From Micromonospora sp. LH3U1 (lineage in GTDB: Bacteria; Actinomycetota; Actinomycetes; Mycobacteriales; Micromonosporaceae), in NCBI RefSeq assembly GCF_028475105.1, contig NZ_CP116936.1, positions 5,145,501 through 5,209,500 on the forward strand: DNA of 64,000 nt, written 5' to 3'. Below, one piece after another: positions 30,961 through 41,883 of this stretch. The position numbers and the translations under genes are program-made. Position 1 is the stretch's first letter. Each line of letters begins with the position of its first letter. The notes under the pieces were generated by a model, which did not search any database, had not been told where the DNA came from, and saw only the letters and a program-made list of their open reading frames with translations.

Positions 30961-33900
30961 GTGCCACCTCCTGTGCAGCCACCCGCGGGGCGGGCGGCAC
31001 CGACATCGCCGGCTGAGCCGACGGCGTCAGTTCTTTCATCACGGCGTCGTCGACGTCGAGGCCGGCGGCTTCGGCGGCCCGCATGATCTCCAGCACCCGG
31101 CGGTAGTCGCGGGGCACCACCGCGGTGAACTCGGCCACCGCCTCCGGCCAACGCTTGAGCAGCTCCTCGGCCACCGCCGACCCGGTCTCGGCGACGTGCC
31201 GCTGAACCAACTCGTGCAGCAGCGACTGCTCCTGCTCGCCCAGCGGCGCCAGGTCGACAAGTTCGGCGTTGACCCGCGCACGGTCCAGGTGGTGCACGAA
31301 CGCGGTGCCGCCGGACATGCCGGCCGCGAAGTTACGGCCGGTCGCGCCGAGCACCACCACCGTGCCGCCGGTCATGTACTCGCAGCCGTGGTCACCGACG
31401 CCTTCGACCACGGCGATCGCGCCGGAGTTGCGCACGGCGAACCGCTCTCCCACCCGACCGCGCAGGAAGACCTCGCCCGCCGTGGCCCCGTACAGGATGG
31501 TGTTGCCGGCGATGATCTGATCCTCGGCCCGCTGCCCCGGCTCGGCGTCGGGGTCGAGGAACGGCGCGGCGGCGTCCGGACGGACGATGACGCGTCCACC
31601 GGAGAGGCCCTTGCCCACGTAGTCGTTGGCGTCGCCGTGCAGTCGCAGGGTCACGCCGCGCGGCAGGAACGCGCCGAACGACTGCCCCGCCGTGCCGTGC
31701 AGCACGAACTCGATGGTGTCCTCGGGGAGGCCGGCGCCGCCGAAGCGACGGGTCACCTCGCCGCCGAGCATCGCACCCACGCTGCGGTGCTCGTTGCGCA
31801 CCGCCACTTCGACCCGCACCGGCGCCCCGTCGGACAACGCCGGACGGGCCAGCGCGATCAGCTCGTTGTCCAGTGCCTGTTCCAGGCCGTGATCCTGGGC
31901 GCGAACCCCACGTCGGGCGGCGCCGGCGGGCAACTCCGGAAGGTGCAGGACGGGCGCCAGGTCCAACCCGTGCGCCTTCCAGTGCGTCACCGCCGGGGCG
32001 ACGTCGAGCAGCTCGGACTGCCCGATCGCCTCCTCGATCGACCGGAAGCCCAACTCGGCCAGGTATCCCCGGACCTCCTCGGCCAGGAAGAGGAAGAAGT
32101 TCTCCACGAACTCCGGGGTGCCGGTGAAGCGCTCCCGGAGCACCGGATTCTGGGTGGCGATGCCGACCGGGCAGGTGTCCAGGTGGCAGACCCGCATCAT
32201 CACGCAGCCGGCAACGATCAGCGGCGCGGTCGCGAAGCCGAACTCCTCCGCGCCGAGCAGCGCCGCGATCAGCACGTCCCGGCCGGTCTTGAGCTGGCCG
32301 TCGACCTGCACGGTGACCCGGTCGCGCAGCTTGTTGAGCAGCAGCGTCTGCTGCGCCTCGGCCAACCCCAGCTCCCACGGGGTGCCGGCGTGCTTGAGCG
32401 AGTTCATCGGGGAAGCGCCCGTGCCGCCGTCGTGGCCGGAGATCAGGATGACGTCCGCCTTGAGCTTCGCCACGCCGGCGGCGACGGTGCCGACGCCGAC
32501 CTCGCTGACCAGCTTGACGTGCACTCGGGCAGCCGGGTTGACGCACTTCAGGTCGTGCACCAGCTGGGCGAGGTCCTCGATGGAGTAGATGTCGTGGTGC
32601 GGCGGCGGGGAGATCAGACCCACGCCCGGGGTGGCGTGCCGGGTACGGGCGATCCACGGCCAGACCTTGTTGCCGGGCAGCTGACCGCCCTCACCCGGCT
32701 TGGCGCCCTGGGCCATCTTGATCTGCAGGTCATCCGCGTTGACCAGGTATTCGCTGGTCACACCGAACCGGCCGCTGGCGATCTGCTTCACGGCCGAGCG
32801 GCGGGCCGGGTCGTGCAGCCGCTCGACGTCCTCGCCGCCCTCACCGGTGTTGGACTTGCCGCCGAGGCGGTTCATCGCGATGGCGAGCGTCTCGTGCGCC
32901 TCAGCGGAGATCGACCCGTACGACATGGCGCCGGTGGCGAACCGCTTGACGATCTCGGTGACCGGCTCGACCTCCTCGATCGACACGGCCGGGCGCACCC
33001 CGGTGCGCAGGGTGAACAGCCCACGCAGCGAGCCGGCCTGCGCGGCGAGCGCGTCGACCTTCGCGGTGTACTGCCGGAAGACGTCGTACTGCCGGCTGCG
33101 GGTGGCGTGCTGCAGCAGGAAGACCGTCTCCGGGTTGAACAGGTGCAGCTCACCTTCGCGACGCCACTGGTATTCGCCACCGACCTCCAACCGGTCGGAG
33201 GCGGCGGTGCCCGCCGGGGGCCAGGCCAGCGCGTGCCGGGCAGCCACCTCGGTGTGCACGCCCGCGAGCCCCACCCCGCCGATCCGGCTGGGGGTGCCCC
33301 GGAAGTAGCGCTCGACCAGCCGGGTGTCCAGGCCGACCGCCTCGAAGACCTGCGCCCCGCAGTACGACGAGACCGTCGAGATGCCCATCTTCGACATGAT
33401 TTTCAGGACGCCCTTGCCGAGCGCCTTGGCGTAGTTCCGCACCGCGGCAGCGGGCTCGACGCCGGCCAGTGCGCCTGTGGAGATCAGGTCCTCCACCGAC
33501 TCGAACGCCAGGTACGGGTTGACCGCTGCCGCGCCGTAGCCGATCAGCACCGCCGCGTGGTGCACCTCGCGGCAGTCGCCGGACTCCACGATCAGCGCCG
33601 CCTGCGTACGGGTCTGCTCCCGCACCAGGTGCTGGTGCACAGCGGCGGTGAGCAGCAGCGACGGGATCGGCGCCAGGTCGGCGTTGGAGTCTCGATCGGA
33701 GAGCACCAGGATGCGTACGCCGTCCTCGATCGCCTCGGAGACGTGCCGGCAGATCTCGGTCAGCCGCGTCTTGATCCCGGCGGCGCCGTCCCGGATGCGG
33801 TACAGCCCGGAGACCCGGACCGCCTTGAAACCGGGCAGGTCGCCGTCCTCGTCGATGGAGAGGATCTTCGCCAGCTCGTCGTTGTCGATCACCGGGTGCG

Positions 33901-35665
33901 GCAGCACGATCTGCCGGCAGCTCGCCGCGCCCGGGTCGAGCAGGTTGCCCTCCGGCCCGATCGTCGACGCCAGGCTGGTCACCAACTCCTCACGGATGGC
34001 GTCCAACGGAGGGTTGGTGACCTGGGCGAAGAGCTGGTGGAAGTAGTCGTAGAGCAGCCGCGGCCGGGTGGACAGCGGCGAGATCGGGGTGTCCGTACCC
34101 ATCGAACCGAGCGGCTCGGCACCGGTGCGGGCCATCGGCCCGAGCAGGATCTTCAGCTCCTCCTCGCTGTAGCCGAAGGTCTGCTGGCGGCGGCGAACAG
34201 AGTCGTGCGTGTAGACGGTGTGCTCACGGGCGGGCAGGTCGTTGAGCTCGATCAGTCCGGCGTGCAGCCACTCGGCGTACGGCTGGTCGGCGGCCAACTC
34301 GGACTTGATCTCCTCGTCGTGCACGATCCGACCGGCGACGGTGTCGACCAGGAACATCTTGCCCGGCTGGAGCCGCCCCTTCGCGACCACGTGGGCCGGG
34401 TCGAGGTCGAGTACGCCCGCCTCGGAGCCGAGCACGACGAGCCCGTCGTCGGTCTGCCACCAGCGCCCCGGGCGCAGCCCGTTGCGGTCCAGCACGGCGC
34501 CGACGATCTCGCCGTCGGTGAAGGCCACCGACGCCGGACCGTCCCACGGCTCCATCAGGCTGGCGTGGAAGCGGTAGAAGGCACGCTTGGCCGGCTCCAT
34601 GCCGGGGTCGTTCTCCCACGCCTCGGGGATCATCATGAGCACCGCGTGCGGCAGGCTCCGCCCGGCCAGGTGCAGCAGCTCCAGGACCTCGTCGAAGTTC
34701 GCCGAGTCGGAGGCGCCGGGGGTGCAGACCGGGAAGACCCGCCGGATGTTGCCCGGCACGTTCGGCGAGCGCAGTAGCGCCTCGCGGGCCTGCATCCAGT
34801 TGCGGTTGCCACGGATCGTGTTGATCTCACCGTTGTGGGCGATGAAGCGGTACGGGTGCGCCAGCGGCCAGGACGGGAAGGTGTTGGTGGAGAAGCGGGA
34901 GTGCACCAGCGCGATCGCGCTGTCCACCCGCTCGTCGCGCAGGTCCGGGTAGAACGCCGGCAGTTGGTCGGGGGTGAGCATCCCCTTGTAGACCATCGTG
35001 CGGCTGGACAGCGACGGGAAGTATGCCGGCACGCCCCGCTCGGCGGTCTCCCGCTCGGCCTGCTTGCGCAGGCAGAAGGCCACCCGGTCCAGCTCGATGC
35101 CGCGTAGCGGGGAGCCGGCCCGGCCGGCGGGCGAGTCGGTGAGCCGGTGCGCGGCGACGAAGAGCTGCCGGACCCGGGGCATCGCCGCCAGGGCGGTCTC
35201 ACCGAGCCCGGTCGGCTCGGTCGGCACGTCCCGCCAGCCGAGCACGTCGGCCCCCTCGACCAGCGCGTACTTTTCGACCACCCGGCGGGCACGCGCCTCG
35301 GCGGCGTCGTCGTCGGGGAGGAAGACCAGACCGGTGGCGTATTCGCCCGCCGGGGGCAGCGCGACGTCGGCCACCGCGCGCAGGAACGCGTCGGGCACCT
35401 GGATCATGATGCCCGCGCCGTCGCCGGTGTTCGGCTCCGCGCCGCGGGCGCCGCGATGGTCCAGCCGGCAGAGCGCGCCGAGCCCGTTGGCGACGACCGA
35501 GTGCGACCGTCGGCCGTGCAGGTCCGCTACGAAGGCCACACCGCAGGAATCGTGCTCCTGCGCCGGGTCGTAGAGACCCTGTGCGGGTGGGCGGACGCCG
35601 GGCGTCGGGGACGCCTGCGGGCTGTGCGGGTACGGCTGTGTCATTTCCGCGTACGGCTGAGCCAC
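30953..35665 (-). CDS. gltB: glutamate synthase large subunit
   Basis: About 1570 residues; makes glutamate from glutamine and 2-oxoglutarate. The class II amidotransferase domain begins after a short propeptide at EHDSCGVAF, where the Cys becomes the N-terminal nucleophile. The FMN synthase domain contains SNTGEGGEDVERLHDP and the 3Fe-4S motif MRVCHLDTCPVGIATQ. The C-terminal beta-helix (GANDYVGKGLSGGR-like) ends the protein. GTG 35665 follows AGGAGG at short spacing; GTG 35683 and ATG 35644 are alternatives. It heads the gltBD operon and is divergent from the GNAT gene. Large antisense frames across it are composition shadows. Confidence 0.96.
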   Translation of the reverse strand: MAQPYAEMTQPYPHSPQASPTPGVRPPAQGLYDPAQEHDSCGVAFVADLHGRRSHSVVANGLGALCRLDHRGARGAEPNTGDGAGIMIQVPDAFLRAVADVALPPAGEYATGLVFLPDDDAAEARARRVVEKYALVEGADVLGWRDVPTEPTGLGETALAAMPRVRQLFVAAHRLTDSPAGRAGSPLRGIELDRVAFCLRKQAERETAERGVPAYFPSLSSRTMVYKGMLTPDQLPAFYPDLRDERVDSAIALVHSRFSTNTFPSWPLAHPYRFIAHNGEINTIRGNRNWMQAREALLRSPNVPGNIRRVFPVCTPGASDSANFDEVLELLHLAGRSLPHAVLMMIPEAWENDPGMEPAKRAFYRFHASLMEPWDGPASVAFTDGEIVGAVLDRNGLRPGRWWQTDDGLVVLGSEAGVLDLDPAHVVAKGRLQPGKMFLVDTVAGRIVHDEEIKSELAADQPYAEWLHAGLIELNDLPAREHTVYTHDSVRRRQQTFGYSEEELKILLGPMARTGAEPLGSMGTDTPISPLSTRPRLLYDYFHQLFAQVTNPPLDAIREELVTSLASTIGPEGNLLDPGAASCRQIVLPHPVIDNDELAKILSIDEDGDLPGFKAVRVSGLYRIRDGAAGIKTRLTEICRHVSEAIEDGVRILVLSDRDSNADLAPIPSLLLTAAVHQHLVREQTRTQAALIVESGDCREVHHAAVLIGYGAAAVNPYLAFESVEDLISTGALAGVEPAAAVRNYAKALGKGVLKIMSKMGISTVSSYCGAQVFEAVGLDTRLVERYFRGTPSRIGGVGLAGVHTEVAARHALAWPPAGTAASDRLEVGGEYQWRREGELHLFNPETVFLLQHATRSRQYDVFRQYTAKVDALAAQAGSLRGLFTLRTGVRPAVSIEEVEPVTEIVKRFATGAMSYGSISAEAHETLAIAMNRLGGKSNTGEGGEDVERLHDPARRSAVKQIASGRFGVTSEYLVNADDLQIKMAQGAKPGEGGQLPGNKVWPWIARTRHATPGVGLISPPPHHDIYSIEDLAQLVHDLKCVNPAARVHVKLVSEVGVGTVAAGVAKLKADVILISGHDGGTGASPMNSLKHAGTPWELGLAEAQQTLLLNKLRDRVTVQVDGQLKTGRDVLIAALLGAEEFGFATAPLIVAGCVMMRVCHLDTCPVGIATQNPVLRERFTGTPEFVENFFLFLAEEVRGYLAELGFRSIEEAIGQSELLDVAPAVTHWKAHGLDLAPVLHLPELPAGAARRGVRAQDHGLEQALDNELIALARPALSDGAPVRVEVAVRNEHRSVGAMLGGEVTRRFGGAGLPEDTIEFVLHGTAGQSFGAFLPRGVTLRLHGDANDYVGKGLSGGRVIVRPDAAAPFLDPDAEPGQRAEDQIIAGNTILYGATAGEVFLRGRVGERFAVRNSGAIAVVEGVGDHGCEYMTGGTVVVLGATGRNFAAGMSGGTAFVHHLDRARVNAELVDLAPLGEQEQSLLHELVQRHVAETGSAVAEELLKRWPEAVAEFTAVVPRDYRRVLEIMRAAEAAGLDVDDAVMKELTPSAQPAMSVPPAPRVAAQEVARA

Positions 35666-35809
35666 CGGGCCTCCTGTCGTCACTCAGGTTGGAACATGGT
35701 GGGGACGACGTCGGCCCGTGGGTCTGTTGAGTCTACGTTAGGGTCGGGGTCGCACGGCCACCTGAGATTGATCACACCGTCCATAGTCTGGGACGTGTAG
35801 TCTCGCGCG

Positions 35810-36655
35810 GTGGATCCGCTGAACAAGCACGTCTTTGACCGGTTGGAACGCTTCTACGACGCGGTGCCCCGCGACGTCGCCGGTGCGGAGGAGCATGGCG
35901 GGCTGGTGTTGTTCGTTCGCGAGAGTGCCGGCTGGCCGTTCTACGCCCGCCCCCGGATCGACGCCACCGAGCCGCCGTCGCTGGCCGACGTGACCTCGGT
36001 CCGCGAGCGGCAGCGAAAGCTGGGCCTGCCGGAAGCCTTCGAATGGGTGCACGAGACCAGCCCCGAGCTGCTGGCGGTGGCCCGTTCGGCGGGGCTGAAC
36101 GTGCTGGAGGCGCCGCTGATGGTGCTCGACCCGACCGCGCTGCCGGACCCGGCGACGCTGTCCGACGTGGCGGTGCGGGTGCTGACCGCGGACTCCACCG
36201 GCTTCGCCGCCGACGTGGCCGCCCGACGTGCCGTGGCAGCGGTCTCGTTCGCCGCCGCCGGCACCGCGCCCGGTGCGGCCGGTCCGGCCGAGCGGGACGC
36301 CGCCATCACCGAACTCGAAATGGCCGCGCTCGACGAGGAACGCACCCGGATCGCCGACGGCCGGCGGATCTCCGCACTGGCCGGCACACCGACCGAGGGT
36401 GCGCTGGCCAGCGGCATGGCCATGCGGGTGGACGACGTCGCGGAGATCGCCGGGGTGGCTACTCTGCCGGCCGCCCGACGACGCGGGCTGGGCGCCGCGC
36501 TCACCGCCACCATCGCCCGGGAGTTGCGCGCGGCCGGCACCGACCTGATCTTCCTATCGGCGGGCAGCGAGGAAATCGCCCGGGTCTACCTGCGAGTCGG
36601 CTTCCGCCGTATCGGCACCGCCTGCATCGCCGAACCCGCCGCTCTCATCCCCTGA
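35810..36655 (+). CDS. GNAT-family N-acetyltransferase
   Basis: A 281-residue protein whose C-terminal 100 residues form a GNAT fold: AGVATLPAARRRGLGAALTA contains the acetyl-CoA pyrophosphate motif (R-R-x-G-L-G), followed by LIFLSAGSEEIARVYLRVGF. The N-terminal part (HVFDRLERFYDAVPRD) is a second, degenerate GNAT-like region typical of actinobacterial two-domain members. Acceptor unknown. The GTG start lies 144 bp from the divergent gltB start. Confidence 0.85.
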   Translation: MDPLNKHVFDRLERFYDAVPRDVAGAEEHGGLVLFVRESAGWPFYARPRIDATEPPSLADVTSVRERQRKLGLPEAFEWVHETSPELLAVARSAGLNVLEAPLMVLDPTALPDPATLSDVAVRVLTADSTGFAADVAARRAVAAVSFAAAGTAPGAAGPAERDAAITELEMAALDEERTRIADGRRISALAGTPTEGALASGMAMRVDDVAEIAGVATLPAARRRGLGAALTATIARELRAAGTDLIFLSAGSEEIARVYLRVGFRRIGTACIAEPAALIP

Positions 36656-36673
36656 CCTCTCCCGCGAGCGGGG

Positions 36674-37861
36674 TCAGGCTGGGGGACGCCACTGGGCGGC
36701 GGAGGCGGCGGCACTGGACAGCAGCCGCGAGTTGATCGTGCCGAGTGCGGCGTCCCGGGCGCGCAACGCCAACCGGCCCCGGGTCTGGAGCACCGCCGAC
36801 ATCCGCCGGGTCTGGCGGACCACGGCCGCCGCCCTGGGGCGGCGCACCCGGTCGTACGCCTGAACGGCGTCCGGCAGCCGAGCCTCGCGCAGCAGGGAGG
36901 CGAGCGTGGCGGCGTCCTCGAACGCGAGGCAGGCGCCCTGCCCAAGATGCGGCGGCATGGCGTGCGCCGCGTCGCCGAGCAGCACCACCCCGCCCGGCCC
37001 GACCGGAAAGCCGTACGCACGGGGCAGCGGGCGCAGCTCGCGCACCTCCTGCTGAACGAGGTCGGCCGGGTCGGTGGCGTCGAGCAGCGCGCCGATCGGG
37101 GCGGGCCAGCCCGCGTACCAGCGGCGCAGCAGGGCGAGCTGGGTCTCCGGCGGCTCCGGGCGTGGTGCGCCGGCGGCTGTGGCCACCCAGTAGATGCCGC
37201 CCCGGGTGGACCCACCCGAGGATCCGCGCTCGCCCAGCGACGCGGCCACGAACCGGTAACCAGCGCCGAGGACCTCACCGGCCAGCGGCTGGTCGTCGGG
37301 TAGCCGAGGTGCCTGATACCAGGGAATGACCGCGCGCCAGGCGGCACATCCGGAGCTGACCACCCGGGACTCGGGGGCGAGTTGGCGGCGGATGCCGCTG
37401 TCCGTGCCGTCAGCGGCGACCACCAGGTCGGCCTCGATGGTGTGCCGTCCGTCGCTGACCGCCGGTCGCTCGCCCGGCTCGACCCGGACGTGGCGCACCG
37501 TCACCCCGGTCCGCAGCTCGACCCGGTCGCCGAGGCCGGCGATCAGCGTGTCGTGCAGGTCTTCGCGGTGAACCACCACCGGCATCCGGTCGGCCGGGGC
37601 AGGCCGGGGCTGCACGAGCCAGTGCCCGTCCGGGCGACGGACCCCGCCGTCGGGCAGCGCGGTGGCGATGGCAGCCAGGCCCGCGCCGAGGCCGAGGGCC
37701 TGCAGCGCGCGGACGCCGTTGGGCCAGAGCACCACGGCGGTCGGCTCGGGGCGGACCCGTTCGGCGCGTTCCAACAGGGTGACCTGCCAGCCGGAGCGGG
37801 CCAGCGCGCCGGCCACCGCGAGGCCACCGACCCCTGCGCCGACCACCACCGCGCTTCGCAT
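36674..37861 (-). CDS. FAD-dependent monooxygenase (PHBH-like)
   Basis: A 395-residue class A flavoprotein hydroxylase. The FAD dinucleotide motif is VVVGAGVGGLAVAGALARSG, the DG motif is LVVAADGTDSGIRRQL, and the GD motif is VVLLGDAAHAMPPHLGQGAC. These enzymes hydroxylate aromatic or other ring substrates using NAD(P)H and oxygen. It starts 15 bases after the lgt stop on the same strand, so it is probably co-transcribed with lgt, though no functional link is evident. Substrate unknown. Confidence 0.9.
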   Translation of the reverse strand: MRSAVVVGAGVGGLAVAGALARSGWQVTLLERAERVRPEPTAVVLWPNGVRALQALGLGAGLAAIATALPDGGVRRPDGHWLVQPRPAPADRMPVVVHREDLHDTLIAGLGDRVELRTGVTVRHVRVEPGERPAVSDGRHTIEADLVVAADGTDSGIRRQLAPESRVVSSGCAAWRAVIPWYQAPRLPDDQPLAGEVLGAGYRFVAASLGERGSSGGSTRGGIYWVATAAGAPRPEPPETQLALLRRWYAGWPAPIGALLDATDPADLVQQEVRELRPLPRAYGFPVGPGGVVLLGDAAHAMPPHLGQGACLAFEDAATLASLLREARLPDAVQAYDRVRRPRAAAVVRQTRRMSAVLQTRGRLALRARDAALGTINSRLLSSAAASAAQWRPPA

Positions 37862-37876
37862 CGGTGCCGCCCCCGC

Positions 37877-39064
37877 TCAGCTGTCCCGGTCGGCGGGCCG
37901 CACGCCCGCGGCGTCGGCCCGGTCGGAGTCCGAGGCCGAGAGTTCGTCCGCCGGCTCGTCGTCGGTCGACGGGCGGTCGACGGGTGCGGCGTCACCGAGC
38001 GGCTCGCCGCCGCCCGGCTGGGAGCCCTCGTCGGTGGCCGGCTCCGGCGGCACGACACCGGTGTCCTGCCACGCGGCGTACTGCTCCTCGCTGACCACCC
38101 GGTAGCCCTCCGGCGCGGCGGTCCGCGCGGCGGTCTCCCGCTCGGAGAGGTCGACCTGGGACAGGTCGGACGTGGCAGGCGGAGTCGTGGCCGCCGCCGC
38201 GCCGAGCGGAATCAGGTAGTCCCGAGGGCCGCGAACCCGCACGAAGTAGATCAACGCGCCGAGGAAGACCAGGGCCGCGGTCCAGACATTGAGGCGGACG
38301 CCGAGGATCTGGTTGGCCTCGTCGGTGCGCATCAGCTCGATCCAGAACCGGCCGACGGTGTAGCCCATCACGTAGAGCGCGAACGCCCGACCCCGGCCCA
38401 GCTTCAATCGGCGGTCCAGGATGACGACCAACGCGACCACGCCGAGGTTCCACAGCCCCTCGTAGAGGAACGTCGGGTGGTAGAGGCCCGGTTCGAGGAT
38501 CGGCTGCCCGGCGTCATCGCGCAGCGCGTGCCCCGGATTGTCCGGGTCCATCCGATGGATCTCCAGGCCCCACGGCAGTGTGGTGCGGCCACCGAAGAGC
38601 TCGTTGTTGAACCAGTTGCCGAGCCGGCCGACAGCCTGGGCCAGCGGCAGCCCGGGTGCCAACGCGTCGGCCACCACGCCGAACGGGATGCCGAGTTGCC
38701 GGGCCGCGATCCAGGCGCCGAGCGCGCCACCGGCGACGGCACCCCAGATCCCGAGGCCGCCCTCCCAGATGTAGAACGCCTTCAACGGCTCACCACCGGC
38801 GCCGAAGTATTTCTCCGGCGAGGTGATCACGTGGTAGATCCGGGCTCCGATGATGCCGGCGGGCACCGCCCAGACAGCGATGTCGAGCACCGCGCCGGGC
38901 GCGACGCCGCGCTGCCGCAGCCGGCGCTCCGTCACCCAGCAGGCCAGCACGATGCCGGCGATGATGCACAGCGCGTAGGCCCGGAGCGGAAAAGGCCCGA
39001 GCTGCCAGACCGCGGTGCTGGGACTGGGGAGGGCCGCCTGGGGGGACAGCGAGGCGAGGGTCAC
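37877..39064 (-). CDS. lgt: prolipoprotein diacylglyceryl transferase
   Basis: About 395 residues. It transfers diacylglycerol from phosphatidylglycerol to the lipobox Cys of prolipoproteins in the membrane. Seven membrane helices are apparent; signature GRLGNWFNNELFGG is intact, with FYIWEGGLGIWGAVAGG and LYHPTFLYE. A hydrophilic acidic tail of about 120 residues after IYFVRVRGPRDYLIP is common in actinobacterial Lgt. GTG 39064 is preferred by length; GTG 39103 is possible, and neither has a strong ribosome site. It sits downstream of trpA as in M. tuberculosis, separated here by an inserted opposite-strand Nudix gene. Confidence 0.94.
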   Translation of the reverse strand: MTLASLSPQAALPSPSTAVWQLGPFPLRAYALCIIAGIVLACWVTERRLRQRGVAPGAVLDIAVWAVPAGIIGARIYHVITSPEKYFGAGGEPLKAFYIWEGGLGIWGAVAGGALGAWIAARQLGIPFGVVADALAPGLPLAQAVGRLGNWFNNELFGGRTTLPWGLEIHRMDPDNPGHALRDDAGQPILEPGLYHPTFLYEGLWNLGVVALVVILDRRLKLGRGRAFALYVMGYTVGRFWIELMRTDEANQILGVRLNVWTAALVFLGALIYFVRVRGPRDYLIPLGAAAATTPPATSDLSQVDLSERETAARTAAPEGYRVVSEEQYAAWQDTGVVPPEPATDEGSQPGGGEPLGDAAPVDRPSTDDEPADELSASDSDRADAAGVRPADRDS

Positions 39065-39166
39065 GGGTGCACACGCTACCGCTGCACACCCCACCAGCGG
39101 CACCCCGGGCGGCTGGAGCGCGCATCTCGGTGACTTCTGGATTGCGCCGCCGTACGCTCTTTGTCC

Positions 39167-39730
39167 ATGAGCGCGCTCACCTGGGCGGTCGCCGCGGTCG
39201 TCAGCGACGACACCGGCCGGGTGCTGCTCTGCCAGCAGGGCCGGGGTGAGCGCCGCTACGCGCTACCCGGCGGGCGGCTGCGCCCGGCCGAGAGCCCGGT
39301 GCGGGCGGCCCTGCGGGACATCCGCGCGGAGACCGGCTGGGACATCGAGCTGGTCGACCTGGTCGGCGTCTACCACCTGGCCGGCCCCCTGGGGGAAACC
39401 CCGGCGGGACGCGCCGGGCCGCTGCCGGACGTCCTCGTGCACGTGTTTCGGGCTCAAGCCGTCGACACCCGGCCGACGTCCGACCCACCGCCGGGTTGCC
39501 GGTTGTCCTGGCACCCGCCCGCCGCGCTGCCCGAGGCGGTCACCCCGCTCACCCGGGCCGCGGTCACCGACGCGGTCGCCGGCCGCTCCGGCGTGCTCCG
39601 CGACGTCCCCTGGGCGCCCGATACCGCGTCGCCGGTCGCCCGGCACGCCAGCCCCGACGGCCGGCCGGAGGTGGGGCAGCCACCCGACCAGCGCGGCGGC
39701 ACGACGACGGACCCGTCTGTGCGGCTCTGA
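39167..39730 (+). CDS. Nudix hydrolase with degenerate Nudix box
   Basis: A 187-residue Nudix-fold protein; WAVAAVVSDDTGRVLLCQQG opens the fold. The Nudix box reads G-x5-E-x7-R-D-I-x-A-E-T-G-W, so the usual R-E-U-x-E-E is changed to R-D-I-x-A-E: one metal-binding Glu is Asp and another is Ala. Activity may be altered or lost. The last 45 residues are low complexity. ATG 39167 is used rather than TTG 39161. It lies on the opposite strand between trpA and lgt, interrupting an otherwise conserved gene order. Confidence 0.8.
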   Translation: MSALTWAVAAVVSDDTGRVLLCQQGRGERRYALPGGRLRPAESPVRAALRDIRAETGWDIELVDLVGVYHLAGPLGETPAGRAGPLPDVLVHVFRAQAVDTRPTSDPPPGCRLSWHPPAALPEAVTPLTRAAVTDAVAGRSGVLRDVPWAPDTASPVARHASPDGRPEVGQPPDQRGGTTTDPSVRL

Positions 39731-39801
39731 CGGCGCCCATGCCCAGCGAGGGCCGGCCGAGTTGAACGTGCTGCCGGTGCGGAGGGTCGAGTGCCGAGCG
39801 G

Positions 39802-40605
39802 TCAGCGGGTGGGAGTGCGGACGCCTTCGGCGAGTTCGGCGCTGAGGGTACGCAGGGCGGCCAGCCCCTCCGCCTCGGTGGACGCGTCGAGCACGCACCG
39901 GACCAACGCACTGCCGACGATCACCCCGTCGGCGTACCCGGCGACGGTGCCGGCCTGCGCACCGGTGCCCACGCCCAGACCGACACCGACCGGCAGGTCG
40001 GTGACCGCCCGGACCCGGGAGACCAGCGTGGGCGCGGCATCCGAGGTACGCGCCCGGGCGCCGGTCACACCCATGACGGCGGTCGCGTAGACGAAGCCGC
40101 GGCAGTGCTCCACGGTCATCGCCAGCCGCGCATCGGTGGACGACGGCGAGACCAGGAAGGTGCGGTCCAGTCCGTGTGCCTCGGAGGCGGCCAGCCACTC
40201 GTCCGCCTCGTCGGGAATGAGGTCGGGGGTGATCAGACCGGTGCCACCGGCAGCGGCGAGGTCACGGGCGAACACGTCCACGCCGTAACGCTCGACCGGG
40301 TTCCAGTAGGTCATGGTGACCACTGGAGCGCCGGTGGCCGCCACCGCCTCGATGATCCGCAGCGTGTCCGCCGTGCGGACACCCCCGGCCAGCGCGATGT
40401 CACTGGCCTTCTGGATCACCGGCCCGTCCATCACCGGGTCGGAGTATGGGATCTCCACCTCGATGACGTCGACGCCGGCCTCGACCATGGCGGTCATCGC
40501 GGCGATGCTGCCCTCGACGGTCGGGAAACCAGCAGGCATGCAGCCGACCAGCAGTGCCCGTCCGTCGGCGCGGGCCTTGTCGAAGGCCACCCCGATCCGG
40601 CTCAT
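39802..40605 (-). CDS. trpA: tryptophan synthase alpha chain
   Basis: A 267-residue TIM barrel that cleaves indole-3-glycerol phosphate to indole and glyceraldehyde 3-phosphate. The signature VDVIEVEIPYSDPVMDGPVI holds the catalytic Glu and Asp region; phosphate-binding GLGVGTGAQAG and GVIVGSALV follow. ATG 40605 lies one base after the trpB stop and has AAGGAG upstream within trpB, so the pair is coupled. The open frame continuing to 41190 is a shadow of trpB. Confidence 0.97.
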   Translation of the reverse strand: MSRIGVAFDKARADGRALLVGCMPAGFPTVEGSIAAMTAMVEAGVDVIEVEIPYSDPVMDGPVIQKASDIALAGGVRTADTLRIIEAVAATGAPVVTMTYWNPVERYGVDVFARDLAAAGGTGLITPDLIPDEADEWLAASEAHGLDRTFLVSPSSTDARLAMTVEHCRGFVYATAVMGVTGARARTSDAAPTLVSRVRAVTDLPVGVGLGVGTGAQAGTVAGYADGVIVGSALVRCVLDASTEAEGLAALRTLSAELAEGVRTPTR

Positions 40606-40606
40606 C

Positions 40607-41845
<1,239 letters not shown>

Positions 41846-41883
41846 CGGAATTCCTCTCGGTGGGAGGTCACGCCGGTGCGGGG

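Noticed and set aside
31196..34777. 1193-codon open frame on the plus strand
   Set aside because: It is fully antisense to gltB, has low-complexity His/Arg/Gly/Val composition and no domain; it is a shadow of high-GC codon use.
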